Part shown: positions 1-6,616 of the stretch, in pieces
Layout of the letters: every line of letters starts with the position of its first letter
Position numbering within the stretch: the first letter of the stretch is position 1
NCBI GenBank assembly: GCA_023665755.1
Contig: JAMPDF010000002.1
Location: forward strand, 120,010-184,009
From: Prevotella sp.
GTDB lineage: Bacteria; Bacillota_I; Bacilli_A; ML615J-28; CAG-313
Length of the DNA: 64,000 nt
Direction: 5' to 3'
Notes under the pieces: model-generated
Database searches by the model: none
What the model was told of the DNA's origin: nothing
The model's input: only the letters and a program-made list of their open reading frames with translations
Position numbers and translations under genes: made by a program

Positions 1-220
1 TGTTTCTTAAAATATGAGAATGTCATAAAAATAAGTTCATAAGGGTCTTCCTTTGTGTTCGGACGAAAATTCGGCTTCTCTTAAAATTTTGCATAGTTTT
101 ATCAAAATATTTTACAATGATTTCTTCTTTATTTTTAAAATGACGATAATAAATTACCCTAACAATATTTGATTTTTAGCAATATCGGAAATAGAAATTT
201 CGCCATATTTTTTCTTTCAT
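1..220 (-). pseudogene. TetR/AcrR-family regulator remnant (N-terminal HTH), frameshifted
   Basis: Read on the minus strand, this stretch encodes a TetR-type DNA-binding domain split across two frames. One frame gives ISISDIAK, and a shifted frame continues as NIVRVIYYRHFKNKEEIIVKYF, the typical helix-turn-helix and YRHFKNKEE signature of the family. A single-base shift near 165 joins the two parts, and a further shift is needed in the C-terminal part. No intact start codon with a ribosome site is visible. The gene runs off the window at base 1, so the ligand-binding part is not visible. It abuts a recombinase remnant on the opposite strand, as expected for an eroded mobile-element edge. Function is presumably lost. 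Confidence 0.7.
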
Positions 221-247
221 AAGTTGCAAAAAGGTCGAAATCAAATA

Positions 248-540
248 AGTATTTTAAAGAATGAGAAATATAAAGGTGATGCTTTGCTTTAAAAGTCGTT
301 TACATTTGCTTTTTTAGAGCATAATACAAAAAAGAATGAAGGCGAAGTTCAACAGTATTATATTGAAAATTCGTATGATGCAATAGTAGAACCTGAAGAA
401 TGGAAGTAGGTGAAAATCGAATCAGAACGTAGAAATAAACTTAAAGATTCATATGGTTCATCAAGTGTCTTTTCTTCAAAACTAATCTGTGAGGATTGTA
501 GAGGTGTTAAACATACGATAAAAAAATTATCAAAATGCTT
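248..540 (+). pseudogene. Large serine recombinase remnant (TnpX/resolvase type), with in-frame stops
   Basis: One frame reads ILKNEKYKGDALL, stop, then KSFTFAFLEHNTKKNEGEVQ and later ENSYDAIVEPEEWK, stop, followed by SSSVFSSKLICEDCRG. This order matches the recombinase domain of large serine recombinases that move Tn4451-like and conjugative transposons in Clostridia and relatives: the NEKYKGD block, the acidic EPEEW block and the start of the Cys-rich zinc-ribbon. Two stop codons interrupt the frame, and both the N-terminal catalytic domain with its serine and the C-terminal tail are absent. It is therefore a dead fragment. It suggests that the genes downstream, up to about 5.7 kb, arrived on or next to a mobile element. 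Confidence 0.8.
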
Positions 541-569
541 GATTTGGAGTTAACTCTAAGTAGTATAAT
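539..569 (+). promoter_or_regulatory. MerR-type promoter with 19-bp spacer and embedded palindrome
   Basis: A TTGATT -35 at 539-544 and a TATAAT -10 at 564-569 are separated by 19 bp, the over-long spacer typical of promoters that MerR-family activators realign. A perfect 10-bp palindrome, GAGTTAACTC at 547-556, lies inside the spacer where a MerR dimer would bind. The next gene is a MerR regulator, so autoregulation and control of the downstream hydrolase are likely. The elements are seen directly; the regulation is inferred. Confidence 0.7.
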
Positions 570-607
570 AGTTACATATATTAAAAATGGGGGTTAGAGG
601 TAAGCAA

Positions 608-991
608 ATGACAATTAGAGAAGTAAGTAAAAAGTATAATATTAGCCCTGACACTTTAAGATATTATGAAAAAGTTGGAGTTATAAAGCCAGTTACAAGA
701 AAAAATGGAATTAGACAATATGGTGATAAAGAAATAGACAATATAGAATTTGTTGTTTGTATGCGTAATGCAGGTATTTCTATTGAAGCTTTGGTTAAGT
801 ATATCAAACTTTTTGATGAGGGCGACCAAACCGCGGGTCAAAGAAAGCAAATTCTAATTGATGAGCGAGAAAAATTAAAAATAAAGCTAGATGAAATGAA
901 TAAAGCTATGGATAGATTAAATTATAAAATTGATGTTTATTATAGCGAAATGTTAGAAAAAGAAAATGAAATGTTAAGGAGAAAGAAATGA
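608..991 (+). CDS. MerR-family transcriptional regulator
   Basis: A 127-residue MerR regulator. The N-terminal winged HTH is clear (MTIREVSKKYNISPDTLRYYEK at about residues 1-22, then the wing with GIRQYGDKEI). A coiled-coil dimerisation helix rich in Lys and Glu fills residues 75-127. No cysteine-based metal site is visible in the C-terminal part, so a metal sensor is unlikely; the group resembles regulators that respond to organic or carbonyl stress. The start at 608 is preferred over an in-frame ATG at 587, because GGTTAGAGG sits at a good distance before 608 and 587 has no ribosome site. The stop codon overlaps the start of the hydrolase by 4 bp, so the two are translationally coupled. 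Its own promoter has the 19-bp spacer expected of MerR control. Confidence 0.9.
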   Translation: MTIREVSKKYNISPDTLRYYEKVGVIKPVTRKNGIRQYGDKEIDNIEFVVCMRNAGISIEALVKYIKLFDEGDQTAGQRKQILIDEREKLKIKLDEMNKAMDRLNYKIDVYYSEMLEKENEMLRRKK

Positions 992-1980
992 AAGAATTAA
1001 AATTATCAAACAAATGGGATAAAACTTTTCCTAAATCTCAAAATGTAAATCACAAAAAAGTAACTTTCCACAACAAATATGGAATTACACTTGCAGCTGA
1101 TATGTATGTTCCTAAGAATGTAATAGGTAAACTTCCTGCCATAGCAGTGTGTGGTCCTTTTGGGGCAGTAAAGGAACAATGTAGCGGACTTCATGCACAG
1201 ACAATGGCAGAATATGGTTTTTTGACTATTGCTTTTGATCCATCATTTACAGGTGAAAGTAGTGGTGAACCAAGATTTATGGCAAGTCCTGATATAAACA
1301 CTGAGGACTTTCAAGCGGCTGTAGATTTTCTTTCCTTACAAGAAAATGTAGACGCTGATAAAATAGGAATTATCGGCATTTGCGGTTGGGGTGGCTTAGC
1401 AATAAACGCTGCAGCTCTTGATACAAGAATTAAAGCAACTACAGCTATCACAATGTATGATATGGCACGAGTTAATGCAAATGGCTACTTTGATAGTGAA
1501 AATACGGAAGAAGCAAGATATGCTAAAAAACAGGCTTTAAATGCTCAAAGACTTGTTGATTATAAAAATGGAAACTACGCTCTTGGTGGTGGCGTTGTTG
1601 ATCCACTTCCAAAAGATGCACCATTCTTTGTTAAAGACTATTTTGATTATTACAAAACAAAACGAGGCTATCACAAGCGTTCACTAAATTCAAATGGTGG
1701 TTGGAATGTTGTAGGTTGTATGTCTTTTATAAACCAACCTATTTTAAAATATAGCAATGAAATTAGAAGCGCAGTTCTTGTTATGCATGGAGAAAGAGCT
1801 CATTCACTTTATTTTGGTAAAGATGCTTTTGAAAATATGGTTAAAGATAATCCGTACAAGGATAATAAAGAATTGCTAATTATTCCCGATGCAGTTCATA
1901 CTGACCTTTACGACGGTGGAGGCAAAAATGCAATACCGTTTGATAAACTTGTGGAGTTTTTTAATAAAAATTTAAAATAG
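988..1980 (+). CDS. Alpha/beta hydrolase (dienelactone-hydrolase-like)
   Basis: A 330-residue soluble alpha/beta hydrolase. The nucleophile elbow reads GICGWGG at residues 130-136, with Cys132 in the position normally held by Ser, as in dienelactone hydrolases. The oxyanion region CGPFGAVKEQ (55-64) and the late histidine in DAVHTDLY complete a plausible catalytic set. No signal peptide is visible, so it is cytoplasmic. The substrate cannot be read from sequence. It overlaps the MerR gene by 4 bp and lies 15 bp before a flavodoxin-like gene, so it probably belongs to a MerR-controlled detoxification or stress operon. Proteins of this type are often annotated as YcjY-like hydrolases. Confidence 0.85.
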   Translation: MKELKLSNKWDKTFPKSQNVNHKKVTFHNKYGITLAADMYVPKNVIGKLPAIAVCGPFGAVKEQCSGLHAQTMAEYGFLTIAFDPSFTGESSGEPRFMASPDINTEDFQAAVDFLSLQENVDADKIGIIGICGWGGLAINAAALDTRIKATTAITMYDMARVNANGYFDSENTEEARYAKKQALNAQRLVDYKNGNYALGGGVVDPLPKDAPFFVKDYFDYYKTKRGYHKRSLNSNGGWNVVGCMSFINQPILKYSNEIRSAVLVMHGERAHSLYFGKDAFENMVKDNPYKDNKELLIIPDAVHTDLYDGGGKNAIPFDKLVEFFNKNLK

Positions 1981-1995
1981 TTTATTGGAGGAAAT

Positions 1996-2934
1996 ATGAA
2001 AAAGATATTTTCAATAATAATTACGTTAATAATGACTTTTGGACTAACTGCTTGTGGAAATAACAATAATGATTCTAATCCACCCAATAATTATACAGGA
2101 GACAATATGCTAATAGCTTATTTTTCTTGCACTGAAACAACTGAAGGTATTGCAAAGGATATCCAAGCAAAAACAAATGGGACTTTATTTGAAATTGAAG
2201 CAAAAGTTCCCTATACTGCCGATGATTTAAAATATTATACAGGAGGTAGAGCCGATCAAGAACAAAGTAACCCAAATGCAAGGCCAGAAATTGCAAACCG
2301 AATTTCAAATTTTGAGAAGTACGATATAGTGTTTTTAGGTTATCCTATTTGGCATGGGCAAGCACCTAAAATTATGTATACATTTTTGGAAAGTTACAAC
2401 TTTACAGGAAAGACGATAGTTCCTTTTTGTACTTCGGCTAGTAGTGGAGTTGGATCAAGTGTAAATAATCTTAAAGGAATAGCGCCTAATGCCATTTGGT
2501 TTGAAGGAAGAAGATTTGCCATCAATACTAGCGAAGTAGTAGTTCAAAATTGGATTAATGAACTAGATTTAAATTTTAATAAGGAGGAAATGATGCAAGT
2601 TTTGGTCAAATGTAGACATATTGAAATAATATATGCATTAAACAAAAGTCAAGCAGCCAAAGATTTGTATGCACAACTTCCATTAACGATTGAAGTAGAG
2701 CCATACAGTAATAATGAAATCATTTTTTATCCCCAACAATTAAATCCTTCTGATGCTCCCCTTGCAGCAGGTGGGGCTGGGGTCCTTGCTTACTATGTAC
2801 CTTGGGGGAATGTAGTCATGTTTTATGGATTTTTCAATAAAAATAGTGATTTATATGCACTAGGTACTGCAGTATCAGGAGTAAATCAAATAAAGGAATT
2901 ATCTGGTAATGTAACTATTTCTAAGGTAGAGTGA
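1996..2934 (+). CDS. Flavodoxin / cyclophilin-like fusion lipoprotein
   Basis: A 312-residue predicted lipoprotein. Residues 1-20 form a signal peptide ending in the lipobox LTAC, with Cys20 as the lipidation site, followed by an Asn-rich linker. Residues about 38-190 are a flavodoxin-type domain (LIAYFSCTETTEGIA for the FMN phosphate loop; FLGYPIWHGQAPKI). Residues about 200-312 match the small cyclophilin-like domain of DUF369 type (GGAGVLAYYVPWGNVVMFYG). The combination suggests an extracytoplasmic FMN protein in electron transfer. A GGAGG ribosome site precedes the start. The stop overlaps the first codon of a broken monooxygenase gene, consistent with a former multi-gene redox operon. 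Confidence 0.85.
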   Translation: MKKIFSIIITLIMTFGLTACGNNNNDSNPPNNYTGDNMLIAYFSCTETTEGIAKDIQAKTNGTLFEIEAKVPYTADDLKYYTGGRADQEQSNPNARPEIANRISNFEKYDIVFLGYPIWHGQAPKIMYTFLESYNFTGKTIVPFCTSASSGVGSSVNNLKGIAPNAIWFEGRRFAINTSEVVVQNWINELDLNFNKEEMMQVLVKCRHIEIIYALNKSQAAKDLYAQLPLTIEVEPYSNNEIIFYPQQLNPSDAPLAAGGAGVLAYYVPWGNVVMFYGFFNKNSDLYALGTAVSGVNQIKELSGNVTISKVE

Positions 2935-3222
2935 TGCTAACCATACATATTGATTATAAGGAAAAAATGGTTCGTCCAAATTATTGATGAAAACGATGAT
3001 AGAAAGTGGATGGGTAGATAAAATTCGATTGGAAGAAGGAAATCTTAAGTATGAGTATTACTACCCGTCGAAGATGAAGAAACAATGTTGCTAATTGATA
3101 AATGGAAAGATCAACAAGCACTAGATGTTCATCACAAAACAGACATGATGAAGCAAATTGAAATGCTTCGGGAAAAATATAAATTATCTATGAAAGTGGA
3201 GAAGTATCAAAATGAAGATTAA
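2934..3222 (+). pseudogene. Antibiotic biosynthesis monooxygenase (ABM/YgiN-like) gene, frameshifted
   Basis: An ATG overlapping the previous stop begins MLTIHIDYKEK and hits a stop after about 17 codons. A second frame then reads MIESGWVDKIRLEEGNLKYE, and a third, after about 3065, reads EDEETMLLIDKWKDQQALD and runs to a stop at 3222. Joined, these give a nearly full ABM-domain protein of roughly 90 residues (putative quinol monooxygenase), with the EEGNLKYEY and WKDQQALDxHH motifs intact. At least two frameshifts separate the parts, so the gene is broken. Its last codons overlap the start of the CMD-cupin gene by 11 bp, showing the original tight operon. Confidence 0.8.
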
Positions 3223-3964
3223 GCAAACAGCAGGAAAAAATCAATTGGGCAAATTTGCACCAAAATTTGCAAAATTAAATGATGACGTATTATTTGGCGA
3301 GGTGTGGAGTGATGAGGCGATTGATTTGAAACAACGCTCTATTATCACAATTGTTTCTTTAATGGCGCAAGGAATAACAGATAGCTCACTGATTTATCAC
3401 TTGGAAACAGCAAAACAAAATGGTGTTACGCAAAATGAAATAGCAGCTATAATTACGCATGCTGCATTTTATTGTGGCTGGCCAAAGGCTTGGGCGGTAT
3501 TCCGTTTGGCAAAAGATGTGTGGGGTGAAGAGCATATAAATGATGAAAAATCCCAACATGCAAACAAAATGATATTTCCAATTGGTGAACCTAACACAGC
3601 ATTTGAGCAATATTTTAGTGGCAAAAGTTATCTTGCCCCTCTTTCTAAAGAACAGGTGGGTATTTTCAATGTAACTTTTGAACCTGGTTGTCGCAATAAT
3701 TGGCACATTCACCATGCCAAAACAGGTGGTGGACAAATATTGATATGCCTAGCAGGAAAGGGATGGTATCAAGAATGGGGTAAGCCTGCACAAGAACTTG
3801 TGGCAGGTGATATTATCAATATCCCTGCAGGTGTTAAGCATTGGCATGGGGCAACAAAGGATAGCTGGTTTAGTCATCTTGCAATAGAAGTACCAGCCGA
3901 AGAAGGTAGTAACGAATGGCTAGAAAAAGTAACAGATGAGGAATATAATCAACTTGATTCGTAA
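3212..3964 (+). CDS. Carboxymuconolactone decarboxylase-cupin fusion protein
   Basis: A 250-residue two-domain protein. Residues about 15-105 form a carboxymuconolactone-decarboxylase (AhpD-like) fold (LKQRSIITIVSLMAQ, HAAFYCGWPKA). The CxxC redox pair of AhpD is not present; only Cys88 is seen. Residues about 145-230 form a cupin with metal-binding histidines at 165, 167 and 210 (NWHIHH, GVKHWHG). Fusions of this kind are common next to flavodoxin-like, ABM and MATE genes in gut Bacillota and are presumed to act in redox or quinone-type detoxification. No exact reaction can be assigned. GTGGAGAAG provides a ribosome site. Confidence 0.85.
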   Translation: MKIKQTAGKNQLGKFAPKFAKLNDDVLFGEVWSDEAIDLKQRSIITIVSLMAQGITDSSLIYHLETAKQNGVTQNEIAAIITHAAFYCGWPKAWAVFRLAKDVWGEEHINDEKSQHANKMIFPIGEPNTAFEQYFSGKSYLAPLSKEQVGIFNVTFEPGCRNNWHIHHAKTGGGQILICLAGKGWYQEWGKPAQELVAGDIINIPAGVKHWHGATKDSWFSHLAIEVPAEEGSNEWLEKVTDEEYNQLDS

Positions 3965-4152
3965 CACAACAAACATTAAGTAATCATAAAATTCATAGAA
4001 CAAGTTAGATAGGTTTTATGATGGAAATATTGAAAAATAAAAACAGCATTATAGAAAAAAAACAAGTCAAAAATTTATTCAGGACATCATTTTTAGACTA
4101 GGAAAAGGGGGGTTAGAATGGTAATTATTATATACTAAATAATTTATTTTGT
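3965..4152. other. Non-coding spacer before the MATE promoter
   Basis: About 190 bp of AT-rich sequence between the CMD-cupin stop and the MATE promoter. No ORF with a ribosome site, no clear terminator for the upstream operon and no recognisable gene fragment were seen. With the leader that follows it forms a stretch of about 345 bp without an assigned gene. Confidence 0.5.
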
Positions 4153-4181
4153 TTGACAAAACCGTATAAATTTGGTAAAAT
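4153..4181 (+). promoter_or_regulatory. Sigma-A promoter of the MATE leader
   Basis: TTGACA at 4153-4158 and TAAAAT at 4176-4181 with an exact 17-bp spacer. This is a near-consensus vegetative promoter. It would start transcription near 4188, directly before the leader hairpin. Confidence 0.85.
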
Positions 4182-4198
4182 AATCAATGTTGAACAGC

Positions 4199-4272
4199 AA
4201 AAAGAGCGTAGAAATTCGACGATTTCTACGCTCTTTTCTTTTTATGTTCTTCGCAGGTTTCATGCGCTCTTT
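4199..4272 (+). promoter_or_regulatory. Attenuator-like leader hairpin upstream of the MATE exporter
   Basis: A perfect 16-bp stem (AAAAGAGCGTAGAAAT at 4200-4215 with its complement at 4222-4237, loop TCGACG) is followed by CTTTTTAT. It looks like an intrinsic terminator placed about 10 nt after the promoter start and 70 nt before the MATE start codon. A third segment, CGCTCTTT at 4265-4272, repeats the right arm and could pair instead with AAAGAGCG at 4201-4208, giving an alternative fold. The same stretch is an open frame that continues into the MATE gene. It fits drug-responsive transcription attenuation; this is inferred from structure alone. Confidence 0.65.
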
Positions 4273-4309
4273 ACTCCGACAAAGACGACATCTTTATGAG
4301 GAGGTTTTT

Positions 4310-5707
4310 ATGGAAAAACAAGAACAAACAAATTTTTTAGGTACAGCTAATATTTCAAAATTGATGTTGAGATTTTGTATTCCGTGTGTGCTATCTTTAC
4401 TTGTAAGTGCTTTATATAACATAGTTGACCAAATATTTATAGGTAATAGTGAACTCTCTACACTGGGAAATGCAGCAACAGGAGTAGTATTTCCTATATT
4501 TATTATAGCACAAGCGTTTGCTTGGTGGATTGGTGATGGATGTGCTACTTTTATGAATATACATCAAGGTAGAGGTGATAACGAAAATACTCATAGGTGT
4601 GTTGGAACAGGTATGGTCTTCACACTTATTGTAAGTATTGTTTTATTAGCAATATTTTATCCGCTTAAATATTCCCTTTTAACGTTATTCGGTGCGTCTG
4701 AAAATAGTATTGGATATGCGGTAGAATATTTTAATATTATCTTGGGATTTTTTCCTATTTATATGATAATGAATATGATAAATGCGGTCATTAGAGCAGA
4801 TGGTGCCCCTAATTGGTCTATGGCTTCTATGCTTACTGGAGCAGTAGTGAATATCATTCTTGATCCTATATTTATATTTGTTTTTCATTGGGGTATGGCA
4901 GGAGCAGCTTGGGCGACTGTTATCGGTCAAGTAATATCTTTTGGGATAAGTGTAATCTATTTATTTCGAAGCCAAACATTCAGCCTCACATTGAAAAGCT
5001 TTATTCCTGAATTTAAAGTATTTATTGAAGTAATGAAACTAGGATTGTCTTCGTTTATTACCCAGATGACTATCGTAATTATTTCTTTAGTATGTAATAT
5101 GATGCTCGCAAAGTATGGAGCTATGTCGCAATATGGTGCTGATATTCCTATTGCAGTAATTGGTATAGAAAGTAAAGTGTTTACTGTTGTAATAAATATT
5201 GTTGTAGGAATAGTTTTAGGATGCCAGCCAATAATTGGGTATAACATAGGTGCAAGATACTTAGGACGGGTCAAAACAATATATAAATCTATTTTATTCT
5301 GTACGCTTATGGTGGGTATCATTGCAACATTGTTGTTTGAAACTGTGCCAAATGTAGTAGTGGGTATGTTTGGAAAACCTACAAATATACCTAATCCAGA
5401 TGATTATTGGGATTTTGCACAAAAGACTTTTAGAATTTTCCTTTCACTAGTAACTTTTACATGTATAATTAAAATGTCGTCTATATTCTTTCAGGCTGTT
5501 GGTAAACCAGTATTTGCGGTTTTGACATCACTCATAAGAGATATCATTTGCTTTATTCCCTTAATTTGTATATTACCTATTTTTAATGGTATAAATGGTA
5601 TTTTAATAGCTGCACCAATAGCGGATTTAATTGCTATGCTAGTCACTGTTATATTGACAATCATTTATTTTAAGAAATTAAAGAATAGCAATATAGTAAT
5701 GCACTAA
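4310..5707 (+). CDS. MATE-family multidrug efflux transporter (MepA-like)
   Basis: A 465-residue polytopic membrane protein with about twelve hydrophobic helices in two homologous halves, the usual size for MATE exporters. The N-terminal half carries CIPCVLSLLVSALYNIVDQI and GNAATGVVFP, typical of the MepA/DinF group, which exports cationic drugs using sodium or proton gradients. The start at 4310 is chosen because GAGGAGG lies just before it; the open frame reaches back to 4187 through the leader hairpin, giving a longer unlikely form. Expression is probably controlled by the attenuator-like leader. A strong terminator follows 10 bp after the stop. It closes the accessory block that begins with the mobile-element remnants. 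Confidence 0.9.
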   Translation: MEKQEQTNFLGTANISKLMLRFCIPCVLSLLVSALYNIVDQIFIGNSELSTLGNAATGVVFPIFIIAQAFAWWIGDGCATFMNIHQGRGDNENTHRCVGTGMVFTLIVSIVLLAIFYPLKYSLLTLFGASENSIGYAVEYFNIILGFFPIYMIMNMINAVIRADGAPNWSMASMLTGAVVNIILDPIFIFVFHWGMAGAAWATVIGQVISFGISVIYLFRSQTFSLTLKSFIPEFKVFIEVMKLGLSSFITQMTIVIISLVCNMMLAKYGAMSQYGADIPIAVIGIESKVFTVVINIVVGIVLGCQPIIGYNIGARYLGRVKTIYKSILFCTLMVGIIATLLFETVPNVVVGMFGKPTNIPNPDDYWDFAQKTFRIFLSLVTFTCIIKMSSIFFQAVGKPVFAVLTSLIRDIICFIPLICILPIFNGINGILIAAPIADLIAMLVTVILTIIYFKKLKNSNIVMH

Positions 5708-5717
5708 AGCAATTATG

Positions 5718-5752
5718 AACTAGTCATTCAGTCTTGGATGACTAGTTTTTAT
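5718..5752 (+). terminator. Intrinsic terminator after MATE gene
   Basis: AACTAGTCAT (5718-5727) and ATGACTAGTT (5738-5747) form a 10-bp stem followed by a T run. Confidence 0.9.
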
Positions 5753-6546
5753 AATATAAATAGAATGAAATAAAGTACAAAATGAATAACAGTATGATAG
5801 TTGAGAACTAGTATAAAAAATTAATTTGTTATTGCAAAGGCAAATAGTCGTGCTTTTCAATCAGAGTTCAAATGTAAAATATTGTTTGTCTAATATAGTG
5901 GCGAAATTTTTTGAAATGTGGTATAATGAATAAAGAATAAATACAAGAATATAATTTTTCTAGTTGGAGTAATGATTTCTATTGTGTTTTATAGCATATG
6001 ATAAAAAAATGATAATCATTTAGGAGTTGATTTGAGATAGTCAATTCATTGACTAAACTGAATTATATCTTGAAAATAACACACATATTAATGAAAAAGG
6101 CTACAAAGGTTTTGGAGGTCCTCAATAGATAGGGGCTTTTTATTTTGTAATTGAAGAGTAAAGGATGACGTAGAAATCATAAGAATTGTTCAGATATATA
6201 TTTATGAAATTAGACTCAAAAGAGGGAATAAAATTTGAAATAATTGTGCAAATTTTTGAAGAGGGTAAAGAGGAAGAAGATTGAAACAAATTTAGAAGAA
6301 GAGATATCACTATTTTATTTAGTCAGGAATCAAGTTTATAGTGAGGAATAATTCGTTAAGTAAAAAATAAAAGAAATAGATTTTAACCCATTTTTGGTAA
6401 AATGATTTTAGTTGCTAGAATCTTAAAAAATATATTTCTTTTAGAATTTACTTAGGTTTTTTAGAAGAAATTGAAAAAATAAAATTATCAAAAATTAAGA
6501 TGTAAGCGTTTTCTGTGTCAAAAATGTAAAGATTACAAACGAAATC
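5753..6546. other. Long non-coding region, possibly holding a small RNA
   Basis: About 800 bp without a convincing ORF. An extended -10 (TGGTATAAT ending at 5927) lies upstream of a perfect palindrome AAATGATAATCATTT (6007-6021), an 8-bp hairpin TAGTCAAT/ATTGACTA (6038-6055) and a possible terminator (stem 6117-6124 with 6133-6140, then a T-rich tract). These could delimit a transcript of about 210 nt from 5934 to 6147. Only very short ORFs with no ribosome site occur in the rest. Confidence 0.35.
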
Positions 6547-6555
6547 TGATATAAT
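6547..6555 (+). promoter_or_regulatory. Candidate extended -10 promoter of the surface-protein operon
   Basis: TGATATAAT carries the TGn extension followed by a perfect TATAAT at 6550-6555, about 60 bp before the start of the giant LRR gene. No good -35 hexamer is seen, as is usual with extended -10 promoters. Confidence 0.55.
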
Positions 6556-6616
6556 AAGCATATAATTAAGTAAAAAGCTTGATTATTTGGAAAATTAAAT
6601 TTATTGGAGGAAGAAC

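Noticed and set aside
4187..4309. Longer MATE protein starting at 4187
   Set aside because: The extension translates the leader hairpin and lacks a ribosome site; GAGGAGG stands before 4310.
6007..6021. Fur box
   Set aside because: The palindrome AAATGATAATCATTT resembles a half Fur operator, but no gene or clear promoter lies next to it in the usual position.
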